Made by a program: the position numbers and the translations under genes. 64,000 nucleotides of DNA. Source: Campylobacterales bacterium. GTDB lineage: Bacteria; Campylobacterota; Campylobacteria; Campylobacterales; Sulfurimonadaceae. Location of the stretch: positions 1 to 64,000 of the forward strand of contig JAPLGN010000046.1 of the NCBI GenBank assembly GCA_026390135.1, read 5' to 3'. This document shows, piece after piece, positions 20,387 through 30,257 of this stretch (within the stretch, counting starts at the first letter, position 1; each line of letters opens with the position of its first letter). The notes beneath the pieces are model-generated. The model was not told the DNA's origin, did not search any database, and saw only the letters and a program-made list of their open reading frames with translations.

Positions 20387-20417
20387 GGTATCAGATTTAT
20401 ATCTGATATCTTATTTT
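20387..20417 (+). terminator. Candidate terminator after lysis cassette
   Basis: GGTATCAGAT ttat ATCTGATATC stem followed by ttatttt. Confidence 0.55.
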
Positions 20418-20437
20418 AGCTGTGAAAATATGTCACA

Positions 20438-21232
20438 GTGCAATGGAATTTCATGCAGCATCTTAAAGCCCCGTTCGCTTGGATCGGGGGCAAATCAAAA
20501 TTAGCGGACGATATTGTCGCCCAATTCCCTGAACATCGTCTCTATGTTGAAGTATTCGGCGGTGCGCTGAACGTTCTTTATCGTAAGCCTTGTACTGCCA
20601 AACAAGCCGAAGTAGTCAATGATATCAACGGAGAATTGATCAATCTTCACCGTGCTATTCGCACTAATCCTCAATCCCTATCGACGTGCCTAAATCACTT
20701 ACTGATTAGCCGTGAACTCTTCGCTGATATTCTCTCCGGACGAATGAAACCACGTAATAATATCGAGCGTGCTGCTTTCTATTTTTACCTGCTCTCTCAG
20801 AGCTTTGGAGCCAAGGGTACTACGTTCGCAATGAACGCTAAGAGTAGACGTCCAAAAGATATCTACAAAGACTTCGGACAGTGGTCTAAACGGTTGAAAT
20901 TTGTCACGATCGAGAACATGAGCTTTGATAAGCTGATCGCTACCTACGATAAAGAGGATGCGTTCTTTTACTGTGATCCACCATACGTATCGACTGAGAA
21001 GTATTATCAGCATACGGGTGGTTTTGGAGAGGTAGAGCATCGGAAGCTTTCAGAGCTACTTCACGGTATCAAGGGTAAGTTTTTATTGAGCTATAACGAC
21101 TGTGAACTAGTCAGAGAACTATATGCTGATATGAAGATCACGTCCACCAAAGAGATCAATTATACCCTTCGAGGGGCGGGAAGTAAGAAAAGTGTTCGGG
21201 AGGTATTTATTACAAACTATTGGGGGGATTAA
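20438..21232 (+). CDS. Phage-encoded D12-class (Dam-like) DNA adenine methyltransferase
   Basis: FAWIGGKSKLADDIVAQFPEH...YVEVFGGALNVLY and catalytic DPPY; start GTG 20438 or ATG 20453. Confidence 0.88.
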   Translation: MQWNFMQHLKAPFAWIGGKSKLADDIVAQFPEHRLYVEVFGGALNVLYRKPCTAKQAEVVNDINGELINLHRAIRTNPQSLSTCLNHLLISRELFADILSGRMKPRNNIERAAFYFYLLSQSFGAKGTTFAMNAKSRRPKDIYKDFGQWSKRLKFVTIENMSFDKLIATYDKEDAFFYCDPPYVSTEKYYQHTGGFGEVEHRKLSELLHGIKGKFLLSYNDCELVRELYADMKITSTKEINYTLRGAGSKKSVREVFITNYWGD

Positions 21233-21240
21233 TCCCCCCA
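21221..21240. terminator. Perfect 20-bp palindrome between convergent genes (possible bidirectional terminator)
   Basis: TGGGGGGATTAATCCCCCCA is its own reverse complement and contains the dam stop codon. Confidence 0.45.
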
Positions 21241-21243
21241 TTA

Positions 21244-22146
21244 CTAATATACTATTGCGCTTAAATGCTTGCGAAGTCTTTCTTCAACAATATTTTTTCC
21301 ACCTATAGTGTTATCATAAAATAAAGTTCTAAATCCAGATAAATCGAAAGGAAGTTTTTCACGTTTTCTATCACTCAATAAAATGGTGGCTTTGCCAACA
21401 CCATGAGCATATCCAACTTCATAAAATACGTTTGGATTATCCGGGGTAATATCTGCAATAATTAATGTTGACTCATTGATTGACATGGTGATATCATCAA
21501 TAATTAGACCTGATGTGTAATAATCATCTGCCCTGATTACTTCATATCCATATGATTCACAGGTAGGTTTAATCACATCTGCATAAAGTACATTATATTC
21601 ATCAGTAAATTGCATTACTACAAAACATACTGGTTTTGCAGCATCTACTTTAATATTTTTTACTTTTACTTCTCCAATTCCTTGCAAAAACAATCCAATA
21701 GAAGAACGTGAAATGATATAATTCACTGAAGATACTTTCACATCATCTATATATAAGTCCAAGAGTGATCCCTTAACCACCATTTTCATTGTATGCCATT
21801 GTTCAATTGCTATACTACTTCCAAAACCACTCACAGCTTTGTATTCCCATTGCCAATTTGCAACTGTTGCAAATCCATATTTTGAACCAGCTGCATTGAT
21901 ACCAGCGTATAGTTCAATTGGTTGTCCTATATTCAGGCCAATCAAGCAAGCAGCATCTTTACTTTCCATATAAAATTCTAACGATATAGTTCCTTTTTCA
22001 AATTCCATATTTGATCTTATAAATGAGTAAGGTGGCTGTCCGTTTGGATAATGTTCGTTAGGAGGAAGTGGCATAGATGAAAGTGTAATGATGCCATTAT
22101 CAATTTTTATATCCCCCATTATTGGTATCCAATGCCCTTCTTTCAT
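21244..22146 (-). CDS. Prophage right-end cargo protein: ConA/LamG-like N-terminal domain plus nucleoside 2-deoxyribosyltransferase/TIR-like C-terminal domain
   Basis: N-term QWHTMKMVVKGSLLDLYIDDVKV; C-term CFVVMQFTDEYNVLYADVIKPTCESYGYEVIRADDYY...IADITPDNPNVFYEVGYAHGVGKATILLSDRKREKLPFDLSGFRTLFYDN. Confidence 0.65.
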   Translation of the reverse strand: MKEGHWIPIMGDIKIDNGIITLSSMPLPPNEHYPNGQPPYSFIRSNMEFEKGTISLEFYMESKDAACLIGLNIGQPIELYAGINAAGSKYGFATVANWQWEYKAVSGFGSSIAIEQWHTMKMVVKGSLLDLYIDDVKVSSVNYIISRSSIGLFLQGIGEVKVKNIKVDAAKPVCFVVMQFTDEYNVLYADVIKPTCESYGYEVIRADDYYTSGLIIDDITMSINESTLIIADITPDNPNVFYEVGYAHGVGKATILLSDRKREKLPFDLSGFRTLFYDNTIGGKNIVEERLRKHLSAIVY

Positions 22147-22200
22147 GCTGACTCCTTATAGATAATTATGAATACAAAGTTTATCAGAAAGTTAAATGTT

Positions 22201-22528
22201 TTCACATATTTTTTGAGTTTTTGCACTATTTGAGTTTAAAATATAAGTTATTACTTATAATTGATGGATATTGCAGTTATTTATATTTGAATTTGAAATG
22301 ATAGTAATTTGGTCACATGTGGGTTAAAAAAGGAGCGTTACTATCATTTTAAATTCAAATTACTATCATTTTTAAATCGGTTGTACAGTTTTCTTGCAAT
22401 ATATGGCGTAATGCAGTTATCTATAAAAAGTTAAACAAATTCGCGTATTATTTTGAAAAAGTGTTTAACTTCCTCACGTAATTCACGTATTTTTTGGGAA
22501 ATTTTCGCGTATTTTTTGGGTTCTTACA
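22201..22528. repeat. Mu-type right end: four direct copies of a candidate transposase-binding repeat
   Basis: TTCACATATTTTTTGAGTTTTTGCAC (22201), TTCGCGTATTATTTTG (22440), TTCACGTATTTTTTGGG (22482), TTCGCGTATTTTTTGGGTTCTTACAC (22504); last two spaced 22 bp. Confidence 0.65.
22285..22373. repeat. Long imperfect inverted repeat plus direct repeat
   Basis: ATTTGAATTTGAAATGATAGTAA (22285-22307) vs TTACTATCATTTTAAATTCAAAT (22338-22360), one mismatch; TTACTATCATTTT repeated at 22360. Confidence 0.8.
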
Positions 22529-22733
22529 CGTTCAAATGCTAAACAGCGGAACGATGAAAATAACCGATATATCTCGGCTCATGGGTCACAATTCGACACA
22601 AATGCTTTTGACACGATATGCAAAATTTATTAAGTCAGAAGAGATAAAAATCGAAGAAAAATTTGATTTGTTTGGGCTCAAAACGGGCACAAATGAAAAA
22701 GAAGTTAAAGGGAAAGCCCTGAAAATAGGGTAA
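22529..22733 (+). pseudogene. C-terminal remnant of a tyrosine recombinase/integrase
   Basis: VQMLNSGTMKITDISRLMGHNSTQMLLTRYAKFIK matches the C-terminal H-x-x-R-LGH...Y region; no N-terminal part present. Confidence 0.75.
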
Positions 22734-22738
22734 TCTCA

Positions 22739-22822
22739 TGGTACCAGTGGGCGGACTCGAACCGCCACATATTGCTATACCGGATTTTGAATCCGGCGTG
22801 TCTACCATTTCACCACACTGGC
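22739..22822 (-). tRNA. tRNA-Leu (anticodon CAA)
   Basis: Reverse complement GCCAGTGTGGTGAAATGGTAGACACGCCGGATTCAAAATCCGGTATAGCAATATGTGGCGGTTCGAGTCCGCCCACTGGTACCA; acceptor, anticodon and T arms pair; encoded CCA. Confidence 0.93.
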
Positions 22823-22970
22823 ATGTGTTTGAAGAGATGGAATTATAGGTTGCCTTTGCTTAAAGAATCGTAAAGTACCTGCAAACTAATTTTTTTTCTT
22901 CTTTTGCCGATTTAGATGGTATGGAACTTTTATTGCTTATTAGAGTTCAATTCGTGCAAAAGGATTTTAG

Positions 22971-25049
22971 ATGAGAGTTACATCTACATCGTATTACAAT
23001 AATATTTACGGCGAAAATAATAAAATTAATCAACAACTTTTTGATGTCAACAAACAAATTTCGTCAGGACAAAAAATTCAATATGCTCACGAAGATCCTG
23101 GTGTTTTTATCGATACACTACGTCTTGACAGTGAAATAACTACACTTTCACAGATCAAGGATAGTGCGCAAAGTGCTTATAAAGTCAGCACGCAAACTGA
23201 TACAACGATTGGTGATATCGTTAAAACTATCGAATCAATGAAAGTCAAATTAATCAATGCGGCCAACGGTTCCAATTCAGATACAAGCACTCAAGCCATT
23301 GCAAAAGAGTTACGCGGTTTAAAAAATAATTTACTGACTCTTGCCAATACTTCGATCGGAGGAGTATACCTTTTTTCTGGTACGGCAACTTCACAAATAC
23401 CCATTGGAACAGACGGAACGTATCAGGGTAATGATAAAAATTTAAATGCATTTTTAGGTTCAGGAGTCAAACAAAAATACAATATTTCTGGAACGCAGCT
23501 ATTTTTAGGTGATGAAAGTAAAATCAATCGTACTATCACAACCAATGTACCGCAACTCAGCCTATCAGAACAATTTCCTGACGTCATGAAAGACTCAAGT
23601 TTGACACGTAATTCAGGCATACCAACATATATCAGCGCATCAAGTACAATACGTGACCTGATGGGAGATACCGATACTGACACAACCAATGATGCAACAC
23701 GGCTTTCTCATTTTTATATTCAAGGGACTAAAACAGACGGTACAACATTTAAAAAACAAATTTCCCTCAATACTACTGATACAGTTGATACTTTACTCCA
23801 AAACATTGCTACCCAATACGGCGCAAATCAGGTCAATGTCAGTATTAATGCTCACGGTCAAATTGAGATTCAAGACAAAAATACCGGTTCAAGCAAGCTT
23901 GATTTTCACATGGTTGGGGCTGTCGATTTTAACCCTGCTGGAACCGATACGGCAGATGTGCCTGCTAATATTGACTTACTTCAAGCGGGTACTACTAATT
24001 TTAAAGATGTTATTGCTTCCCCTATCGTTAACTCATTGTATGTTAAAGAATTTACCAAAAGTGGACTCGATTCTTTTAATGCTGCTAACAAAATTGATGG
24101 AATCGATTATGATCGTACCAATTTTACGCAAAATGGTGCACAACTAACTTCCAACATTTCACAAATCGATAAAAGTACTAATGCATATGTTTCTTCTGCT
24201 AGCAAACTTATCGATGTGGCAGGAGTCTCCAATTTGGATGGAAAACAGCTCCTGCTTACAGGATCTAATATTGCAGGAGCAGCATTTACTGCACAAATCA
24301 ATCTTGCAGCAGCTGGTTCGACGTTCTCACTCGATAACGGGGTAACAAATTATGACATTTTCAACACAACCACTCCTCGAGCTGCTGTAGATGCTAATAA
24401 AATGACGTATCAACAACTATTAGATGTGGTCAATATAGCAATGAGCGGAACACTGCCCGCGAGTAATACTAGTGCTGGTTATGATACTGCAATTACTGCT
24501 GCGAACACCCTCTCTTCGACAACCCTCGATTATGCTGGAAAAATAGTATTTAAAGACAAAAGCGCACCAGTAACACAAGCTGCAATGTCGTTGTATGACG
24601 CCTCATCAGCAAATTACACTGGAGCAGCAGGAAGTGCCTTAACCTTTAATGCCAACAGTGCACTCACCATCCGCGATCCAAAAAACGACTTCTTTGCTCA
24701 AATCGAAGAAATCATTAAATCTGTTGAAGAAGGTAAAATACGATCAGATGGATCAGATAGTAAAGACCCAAGAAACGTTGGTATACAAAACGCAATACAC
24801 ATGATGGATGATTTAAGTGATCATGTCAGTCGTCTGCAAGCCGAATCAGGTTCTTATTCTCAAGTTTTACAAGCCTCCTCGGATCGCAGTGATTTGCTCA
24901 TCGTCAATAGCAAAATGCTCCAATCCAGTATCATCGATACCGATGTAGCCGAAGCAACGTTACAAATGCAGCAATTAAGCCTCAGTTACCAAGCAATGTT
25001 GTCAAGCATATCCAAAGTTTCTAAGCTCTCACTGGTCAATTATTTATAG
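22971..25049 (+). CDS. flgL: Flagellar hook-associated protein 3 (FlgL)
   Basis: MRVTSTSYYNNIYGENNKINQQLFDVNKQISSGQKI flagellin-like N-terminus and Leu/Ser-rich C-terminal helix; long central domain. Confidence 0.88.
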   Translation: MRVTSTSYYNNIYGENNKINQQLFDVNKQISSGQKIQYAHEDPGVFIDTLRLDSEITTLSQIKDSAQSAYKVSTQTDTTIGDIVKTIESMKVKLINAANGSNSDTSTQAIAKELRGLKNNLLTLANTSIGGVYLFSGTATSQIPIGTDGTYQGNDKNLNAFLGSGVKQKYNISGTQLFLGDESKINRTITTNVPQLSLSEQFPDVMKDSSLTRNSGIPTYISASSTIRDLMGDTDTDTTNDATRLSHFYIQGTKTDGTTFKKQISLNTTDTVDTLLQNIATQYGANQVNVSINAHGQIEIQDKNTGSSKLDFHMVGAVDFNPAGTDTADVPANIDLLQAGTTNFKDVIASPIVNSLYVKEFTKSGLDSFNAANKIDGIDYDRTNFTQNGAQLTSNISQIDKSTNAYVSSASKLIDVAGVSNLDGKQLLLTGSNIAGAAFTAQINLAAAGSTFSLDNGVTNYDIFNTTTPRAAVDANKMTYQQLLDVVNIAMSGTLPASNTSAGYDTAITAANTLSSTTLDYAGKIVFKDKSAPVTQAAMSLYDASSANYTGAAGSALTFNANSALTIRDPKNDFFAQIEEIIKSVEEGKIRSDGSDSKDPRNVGIQNAIHMMDDLSDHVSRLQAESGSYSQVLQASSDRSDLLIVNSKMLQSSIIDTDVAEATLQMQQLSLSYQAMLSSISKVSKLSLVNYL

Positions 25050-25060
25050 CAAAATGACAT

Positions 25061-25087
25061 AAAAAAGAGTTCAGCCTCTTTTTTTTT
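25061..25087 (+). terminator. Intrinsic terminator after flgL
   Basis: AAAAAAGAG ttcagc CTCTTTTTT followed by TTT. Confidence 0.75.
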
Positions 25088-25127
25088 GCTATAATCCAAG
25101 CACTTTGCAATATCTCAAGGATTTACC

Positions 25128-27383
25128 ATTTTACGTGATACACTTTTCATCGGAAGCTTTGGCATACTTTTTTATCTAGGACTTGCTACAATCATTGGCG
25201 ATTCTTCCATCATTGGTGCATGGGGTGCAAGTTTTTCAGCCAATAACATAGCACTATTTGGGTACGTGGCTTATATGTATCTCTTGTTATTTATGGTACC
25301 GCTGATGTATTTTTATAAATCCAGAAGTGACACAAAACGTCATCTTGAAATGGGAAGCATATTTTTACTTCTGTTTTTTATACTCATAATTTTTCAAGCA
25401 TTAGTTGTTAACGGGTCTTATCGAGGAGCTTTTGGTGGTGCAATTGTTGACTTTTTAAGCCTTTACGTTGGAAGTTTCGGTCTTTGGATAATGTGGCTCA
25501 TGATTGTCGCTGTTTCAATGATAATTATATTAGAACAATCACTCGGTGATCTGGCACGTCCTTTTAAAAATTATATGGAAAAACCACTTACTACACTCAA
25601 AAAATCACCATACAATACAACGCTTAAGACTACATACAAAACTACTGCTTCCAGTACACCTGAGGATACTTTTATCCCTCCTTATGAGTACAATGAACCT
25701 CAATTTGAGTGTGAGCCTGAAATAACATTGCCAATCCACACCCCAACATCCATGAATGTTACAGAAAAAAGTGACGATCTATTCCCAGTACAACAAGAAC
25801 CGATACGAGAGAATACTCCAATTCCTGTAATAACTGAACACCCAAAAGAATCTACTATTCTCAGTATGGCAAAAAAAGTCAAAGAAAATAAACAGCACGC
25901 TGTGGTTGTCGAAGAATTGGAAGAAAATAAAATCCTCTTAGAACAAATAGACCGTGGTGTTAGTGAGAAACCTAAAAATTTCAAGCTTCCGCCTACAAGC
26001 TTTTTACAATATCCTCCCAAGAAACAAACCGTTATTGATGAGAGTGAATTAGACGATAAAATTCGTGATTTGATCGAAAAACTTGCTCATTTCAATATTG
26101 ATGGTGACGTCGTTCGAACTTATGCAGGTCCTGTTGTTTCAACTTTTGAATTTAAACCCGCAGCTAACATCAAAGTCTCTAAAATTTTAGGACTTCAAGA
26201 TGACCTTGCAATGGCATTAAAAGCTCAAACAATTCGTATTCAAGCCCCTATTCCAGGCAAAGATGTTGTAGGAATTGAAATACCAAACAAAACTGTTGAT
26301 ACTATTTATTTACGTGATATTTTTGAAAGTAAGCTCTTCCAAGAAGCTTCATCTCCACTCACGCTTGTTTTAGGTAAAGACATCGTGGGCAAACCTTTTA
26401 TAACCGATCTCAAAAAACTTCCGCATCTACTCATTGCAGGAACAACTGGTAGCGGTAAGAGTGTCGGAATTAATGCCATGATTTTGAGTTTATTGTACAA
26501 AAATTCACCCGATCAGCTCAGACTTCTGATGATTGACCCGAAAATGCTTGAATTTTCTATTTATAATGATATTCCGCATCTCCTAACACCTGTTATTACT
26601 AAACCAAAAGAAGCCATTGCCGCTTTGAATAATATGGTCTATGAAATGGAACGACGTTATCAAATGATGAGCGAAACACGAACTAAAAATATTGAAAACT
26701 TCAATGAAAAGATGAAATCTGAGGGAGGAACACCGCTTCCTTACATCGTTGTTATTATTGATGAGCTTGCTGACTTGATGATGACCAGCGGTAAAGATGT
26801 TGAGTATTCCATTGCAAGGCTTGCCCAAATGGCCAGAGCAAGCGGAATCCATCTTATTGTAGCAACCCAACGCCCCAGTGTAGATGTTGTAACAGGACTT
26901 ATCAAAGCCAACCTACCCTCACGGATTAGTTATAAAGTGGGACAAAAAATCGATAGTAAAATCATCCTTGACGGGATGGGTGCAGAATCTCTTCTCGGTC
27001 GAGGCGACATGCTCTTCACACCTCCGGGAATGAGTGGATTGGTACGACTCCATGCACCTTGGAGTACTGAAGCTGAAATTGAAAAAGTAGTCGATTTTCT
27101 CAAAGCGCAGCGCGAGCCTGAATACGATCGACGTTTTTTACGGGATAAAGAAGAGATTATACGTGATGGCGGAAGTGAACGAGGAGAGGGTAAGCCCCTA
27201 GATGAACTCTATGAAGAGGCTAAACATATTGTTTTGTCTGAACAAAAAACCTCTATCAGCTATTTACAACGACGTCTTCAAATTGGCTATAACCGCTCTG
27301 CAAGTCTTATCGAACAACTTGAGCAAAATGGTATCCTCTCTGCACCTAATGCAAAAGGAAATCGCGAACTTATGAATGAATAA
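25128..27383 (+). CDS. ftsK: DNA translocase FtsK
   Basis: TTGSGKSVGINAMILSLL Walker A, gamma-domain C-terminus; track start 25266 lacks the first TM, the frame is open to ATT 25128 preceded by AAGGA. Confidence 0.88.
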   Translation: MLRDTLFIGSFGILFYLGLATIIGDSSIIGAWGASFSANNIALFGYVAYMYLLLFMVPLMYFYKSRSDTKRHLEMGSIFLLLFFILIIFQALVVNGSYRGAFGGAIVDFLSLYVGSFGLWIMWLMIVAVSMIIILEQSLGDLARPFKNYMEKPLTTLKKSPYNTTLKTTYKTTASSTPEDTFIPPYEYNEPQFECEPEITLPIHTPTSMNVTEKSDDLFPVQQEPIRENTPIPVITEHPKESTILSMAKKVKENKQHAVVVEELEENKILLEQIDRGVSEKPKNFKLPPTSFLQYPPKKQTVIDESELDDKIRDLIEKLAHFNIDGDVVRTYAGPVVSTFEFKPAANIKVSKILGLQDDLAMALKAQTIRIQAPIPGKDVVGIEIPNKTVDTIYLRDIFESKLFQEASSPLTLVLGKDIVGKPFITDLKKLPHLLIAGTTGSGKSVGINAMILSLLYKNSPDQLRLLMIDPKMLEFSIYNDIPHLLTPVITKPKEAIAALNNMVYEMERRYQMMSETRTKNIENFNEKMKSEGGTPLPYIVVIIDELADLMMTSGKDVEYSIARLAQMARASGIHLIVATQRPSVDVVTGLIKANLPSRISYKVGQKIDSKIILDGMGAESLLGRGDMLFTPPGMSGLVRLHAPWSTEAEIEKVVDFLKAQREPEYDRRFLRDKEEIIRDGGSERGEGKPLDELYEEAKHIVLSEQKTSISYLQRRLQIGYNRSASLIEQLEQNGILSAPNAKGNRELMNE

Positions 27384-27510
27384 GTCATACCATAGTGTTT
27401 CGTTATTACACACTACCATTTAAATAAGTGTTTACTTTTGTAACACTTTGAAAAAATACTTCGTCTCTTCTGCTATACTTTACTATAATTAAAATTTAGC
27501 AGGAGTTCCC

Positions 27511-30120
27511 ATGGCATTTATGGACGAATACACAGCACACGTAGCACAGCGCACAGCGCAAGGAATCCCTCCTCTCCCCCTTACAAAAGAACAAGTAACT
27601 GATTTAGTAGAGCTTATCAAAGCAGAAAAATCTAAAAATTCTGACCTCACAGAGATGTTAGCATCACGTGTCAACCCAGGTGTCGATGATGGCGCTCACG
27701 TCAAAGCAGCATTTTTACACCAAATCGTTCAAGGTGAAGTAAAAGCATTTTTAGCTGACAACAGTGATATCAATAGCGACGATCATAAAAAAGCGGCTAT
27801 TAAAATTCTTGGTAAAATGGTAGGCGGTTACAATGTTAAACCACTTATCGATGCTCTCAGCATCGACGCATTAGCTCAAGATGCGGCTAATGAGCTTAAA
27901 CACACATTGCTTGTTTATGATGCATTCAACGATATTGTAGAACTTGCAAAAACAAACAGCTATGCAAAAGAAGTATTGGTAAGCTGGGCAAACGCTGAAT
28001 GGTTTACAAGCAAAAAACCTCTTGAAGAAAAATTCAGTGTGGTTGTGTTCAAATTCCCAGGGGAAACCAATACCGATGACCTCTCTCCTGCCAGTGCAGC
28101 ATTTACACGTTCTGATATCCCTCTTCATGCAACAACGATGCTTGCGGCAAAAATGCCAGAAGGTCTTGCAAAAATTGCTGAACTCAAAAAACTCGGAATG
28201 CAAATCGCTTACGTCGGTGATGTTGTAGGGACGGGTTCAAGCCGTAAATCTGCTGCAAACTCTGTCCAATGGCACATGGGTGATGATATTCCCGGTATCC
28301 CTAACAAACGTACCGGCGGTGTTGTTATCGGTAGTATCATCGCACCTATTTTCTTTGCAACGTGTGAAGATTCAGGCGCACTTCCAATCGAAGCCAATGT
28401 AGAGCAAATGGAAACAGGCGATGTTCTTGACATCGACACCAAAGCAGGAACCATTACCAAAAACGGTTCTGTGATTGCAACTTTTAGCCTTCGCCCAAAT
28501 ACCATCGAAGACGAAGTACGTGCAGGCGGACGTATCCCTCTCATCATCGGTCGTGGATTGACGGCTAAAGCACGCACTGCTCTTGGACTAGAGCCTGCTA
28601 CCTTCTTCGCTTTACCTATTCAGCCAGCTGATACAGGCAAAGGCTACACCCTTGCACAAAAAATGGTCGGTAAGGCATGTGGCATGGAAGGTGTACGCCC
28701 AGGTATGTACTGCGAGCCACACACTTCTACTGTTGGAAGCCAAGATACAACCGGACCAATGACGCGTGATGAGATCAAAGAGCTATCAGCACTTGGTTTC
28801 TCAGCGGATTTCGTGTTACAGTCTTTCTGTCATACGGCAGCTTATCCGAAACCTTCTGACGTGATTTTACATGCAACGTTGCCTGCATTTATCTCTACGC
28901 GCAGCGGTGTTGCTCTTCGTCCTGCCGATGGTGTTATCCACTCATGGCTTAACCGTATGGTTTTACCAGATACCGTAGGAACAGGCGGAGACAGTCATAC
29001 ACGTTTCCCAATCGGTATTAGTTTCCCTGCGGGTTCTGGTCTTGTTGCATTCGCGGGCGTTACAGGGGCAATGCCTCTTGAGATGCCGGAGTCTGTTTTA
29101 GTACGTTTCAAAGGCGAAATGCAACCGGGTATTACGCTTCGTGACCTTGTTAATGCGATCCCTTATTATGCAATCAAACAAGGTCTTTTGACCGTTGAGA
29201 AAAAAGGTAAGAAAAACATTTTCAACGGACGTGTTTTAGAGATCGAAGGTCTTCCAAACATGAAAGTGGAACAAGCATTCGAACTTTCCGATGCATCGGC
29301 TGAACGTTCAGCGGCTGCGTGTTCGGTTCACCTTAACAAAGAACCGGTCATCGAATACCTAAAATCAAACGTTGCTCTTATCGAAGCGATGATTGCAGAT
29401 GGATATGAAGATGCACGTACATTGCAACGCCGTGCTGACAAAATGAAAGAGTGGTTAGATGCTCCTTCATTGATGTCTGCCGATGCGGATGCAGAGTATG
29501 CAGCGATTATCGAAATTGACTTGAATGAAATTAAAGAACCGATTTTGGCATGTCCAAATGATCCAGATAATGTTAAATTATTGAGCGACGTTGCAGGAAC
29601 TGAAATTAATGAAGTATTCTTGGGCAGTTGTATGACCAATATCGGTCACTATCGTGCAGCGGGTGAAGTGATGCGTGGCGAAGGTAAAATCGCCGTTGAA
29701 AAATTCTGGATCGTACCACCAACACGTATGGATGAGCAACAACTTATCAACGAAGGCTACTATGACGTATATAACGCGATAGAAGCACAGACAGAAGTTC
29801 CGGGATGTTCATTGTGCATGGGTAACCAAGCAAGCTCACGTGAAGGCTCAACGGTATTTTCAACCTCTACACGTAACTTCGACAACCGTCTTGGTAAGGG
29901 AACACAAGTCTATCTCGGCAGTGCTGAACTAGCATCTGTATGTGCCAAACTCGGACGTATTCCAACAGTAGCAGAATATCTGAGTATTGTTCCTCAAAAA
30001 TTAGCAGGAAAAGAGAGTGTTGTTTACAAATATCTCAACTTTAACGAAATTAGTAACTACAAACTCGAAGCGCGTGATGTTGCTCAAGAAAAATATGGCG
30101 TGACTATTAAAGCGGTATAA
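27511..30120 (+). CDS. acnB: Bifunctional aconitate hydratase 2/2-methylisocitrate dehydratase
   Basis: Full-length AcnB-type sequence ([15 protein letters not shown]..., [17 protein letters not shown]..., [10 protein letters not shown]). Confidence 0.95.
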   Translation: MAFMDEYTAHVAQRTAQGIPPLPLTKEQVTDLVELIKAEKSKNSDLTEMLASRVNPGVDDGAHVKAAFLHQIVQGEVKAFLADNSDINSDDHKKAAIKILGKMVGGYNVKPLIDALSIDALAQDAANELKHTLLVYDAFNDIVELAKTNSYAKEVLVSWANAEWFTSKKPLEEKFSVVVFKFPGETNTDDLSPASAAFTRSDIPLHATTMLAAKMPEGLAKIAELKKLGMQIAYVGDVVGTGSSRKSAANSVQWHMGDDIPGIPNKRTGGVVIGSIIAPIFFATCEDSGALPIEANVEQMETGDVLDIDTKAGTITKNGSVIATFSLRPNTIEDEVRAGGRIPLIIGRGLTAKARTALGLEPATFFALPIQPADTGKGYTLAQKMVGKACGMEGVRPGMYCEPHTSTVGSQDTTGPMTRDEIKELSALGFSADFVLQSFCHTAAYPKPSDVILHATLPAFISTRSGVALRPADGVIHSWLNRMVLPDTVGTGGDSHTRFPIGISFPAGSGLVAFAGVTGAMPLEMPESVLVRFKGEMQPGITLRDLVNAIPYYAIKQGLLTVEKKGKKNIFNGRVLEIEGLPNMKVEQAFELSDASAERSAAACSVHLNKEPVIEYLKSNVALIEAMIADGYEDARTLQRRADKMKEWLDAPSLMSADADAEYAAIIEIDLNEIKEPILACPNDPDNVKLLSDVAGTEINEVFLGSCMTNIGHYRAAGEVMRGEGKIAVEKFWIVPPTRMDEQQLINEGYYDVYNAIEAQTEVPGCSLCMGNQASSREGSTVFSTSTRNFDNRLGKGTQVYLGSAELASVCAKLGRIPTVAEYLSIVPQKLAGKESVVYKYLNFNEISNYKLEARDVAQEKYGVTIKAV

Positions 30121-30135
30121 AAAAATTCTTTCTAT

Positions 30136-30212
30136 TGTCATTCCCGCGCAGGCGGGCGAAGTGCCCTTTGGGTAAATCTAGCTGGATCCCCGTGTTAAGC
30201 ACGAGGATGACA
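30136..30212. repeat. Dispersed palindromic intergenic repeat (GTCATTCCCGC...GCTGGATCCCCG...GATGACA)
   Basis: Same family as elements at 37966, 42564 and 56580. Confidence 0.65.
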
Positions 30213-30257
30213 ACATAGATGTGCTATAATTACACATCTACATACTAAAGCAACACT

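Noticed and set aside
20421-20439. CRP-like site CTGTGA-N7-TCACAG upstream of dam
   Set aside because: Spacer is 7 rather than the CRP N6, and no CRP-cAMP regulon of this type is established in this group; may simply be a small hairpin
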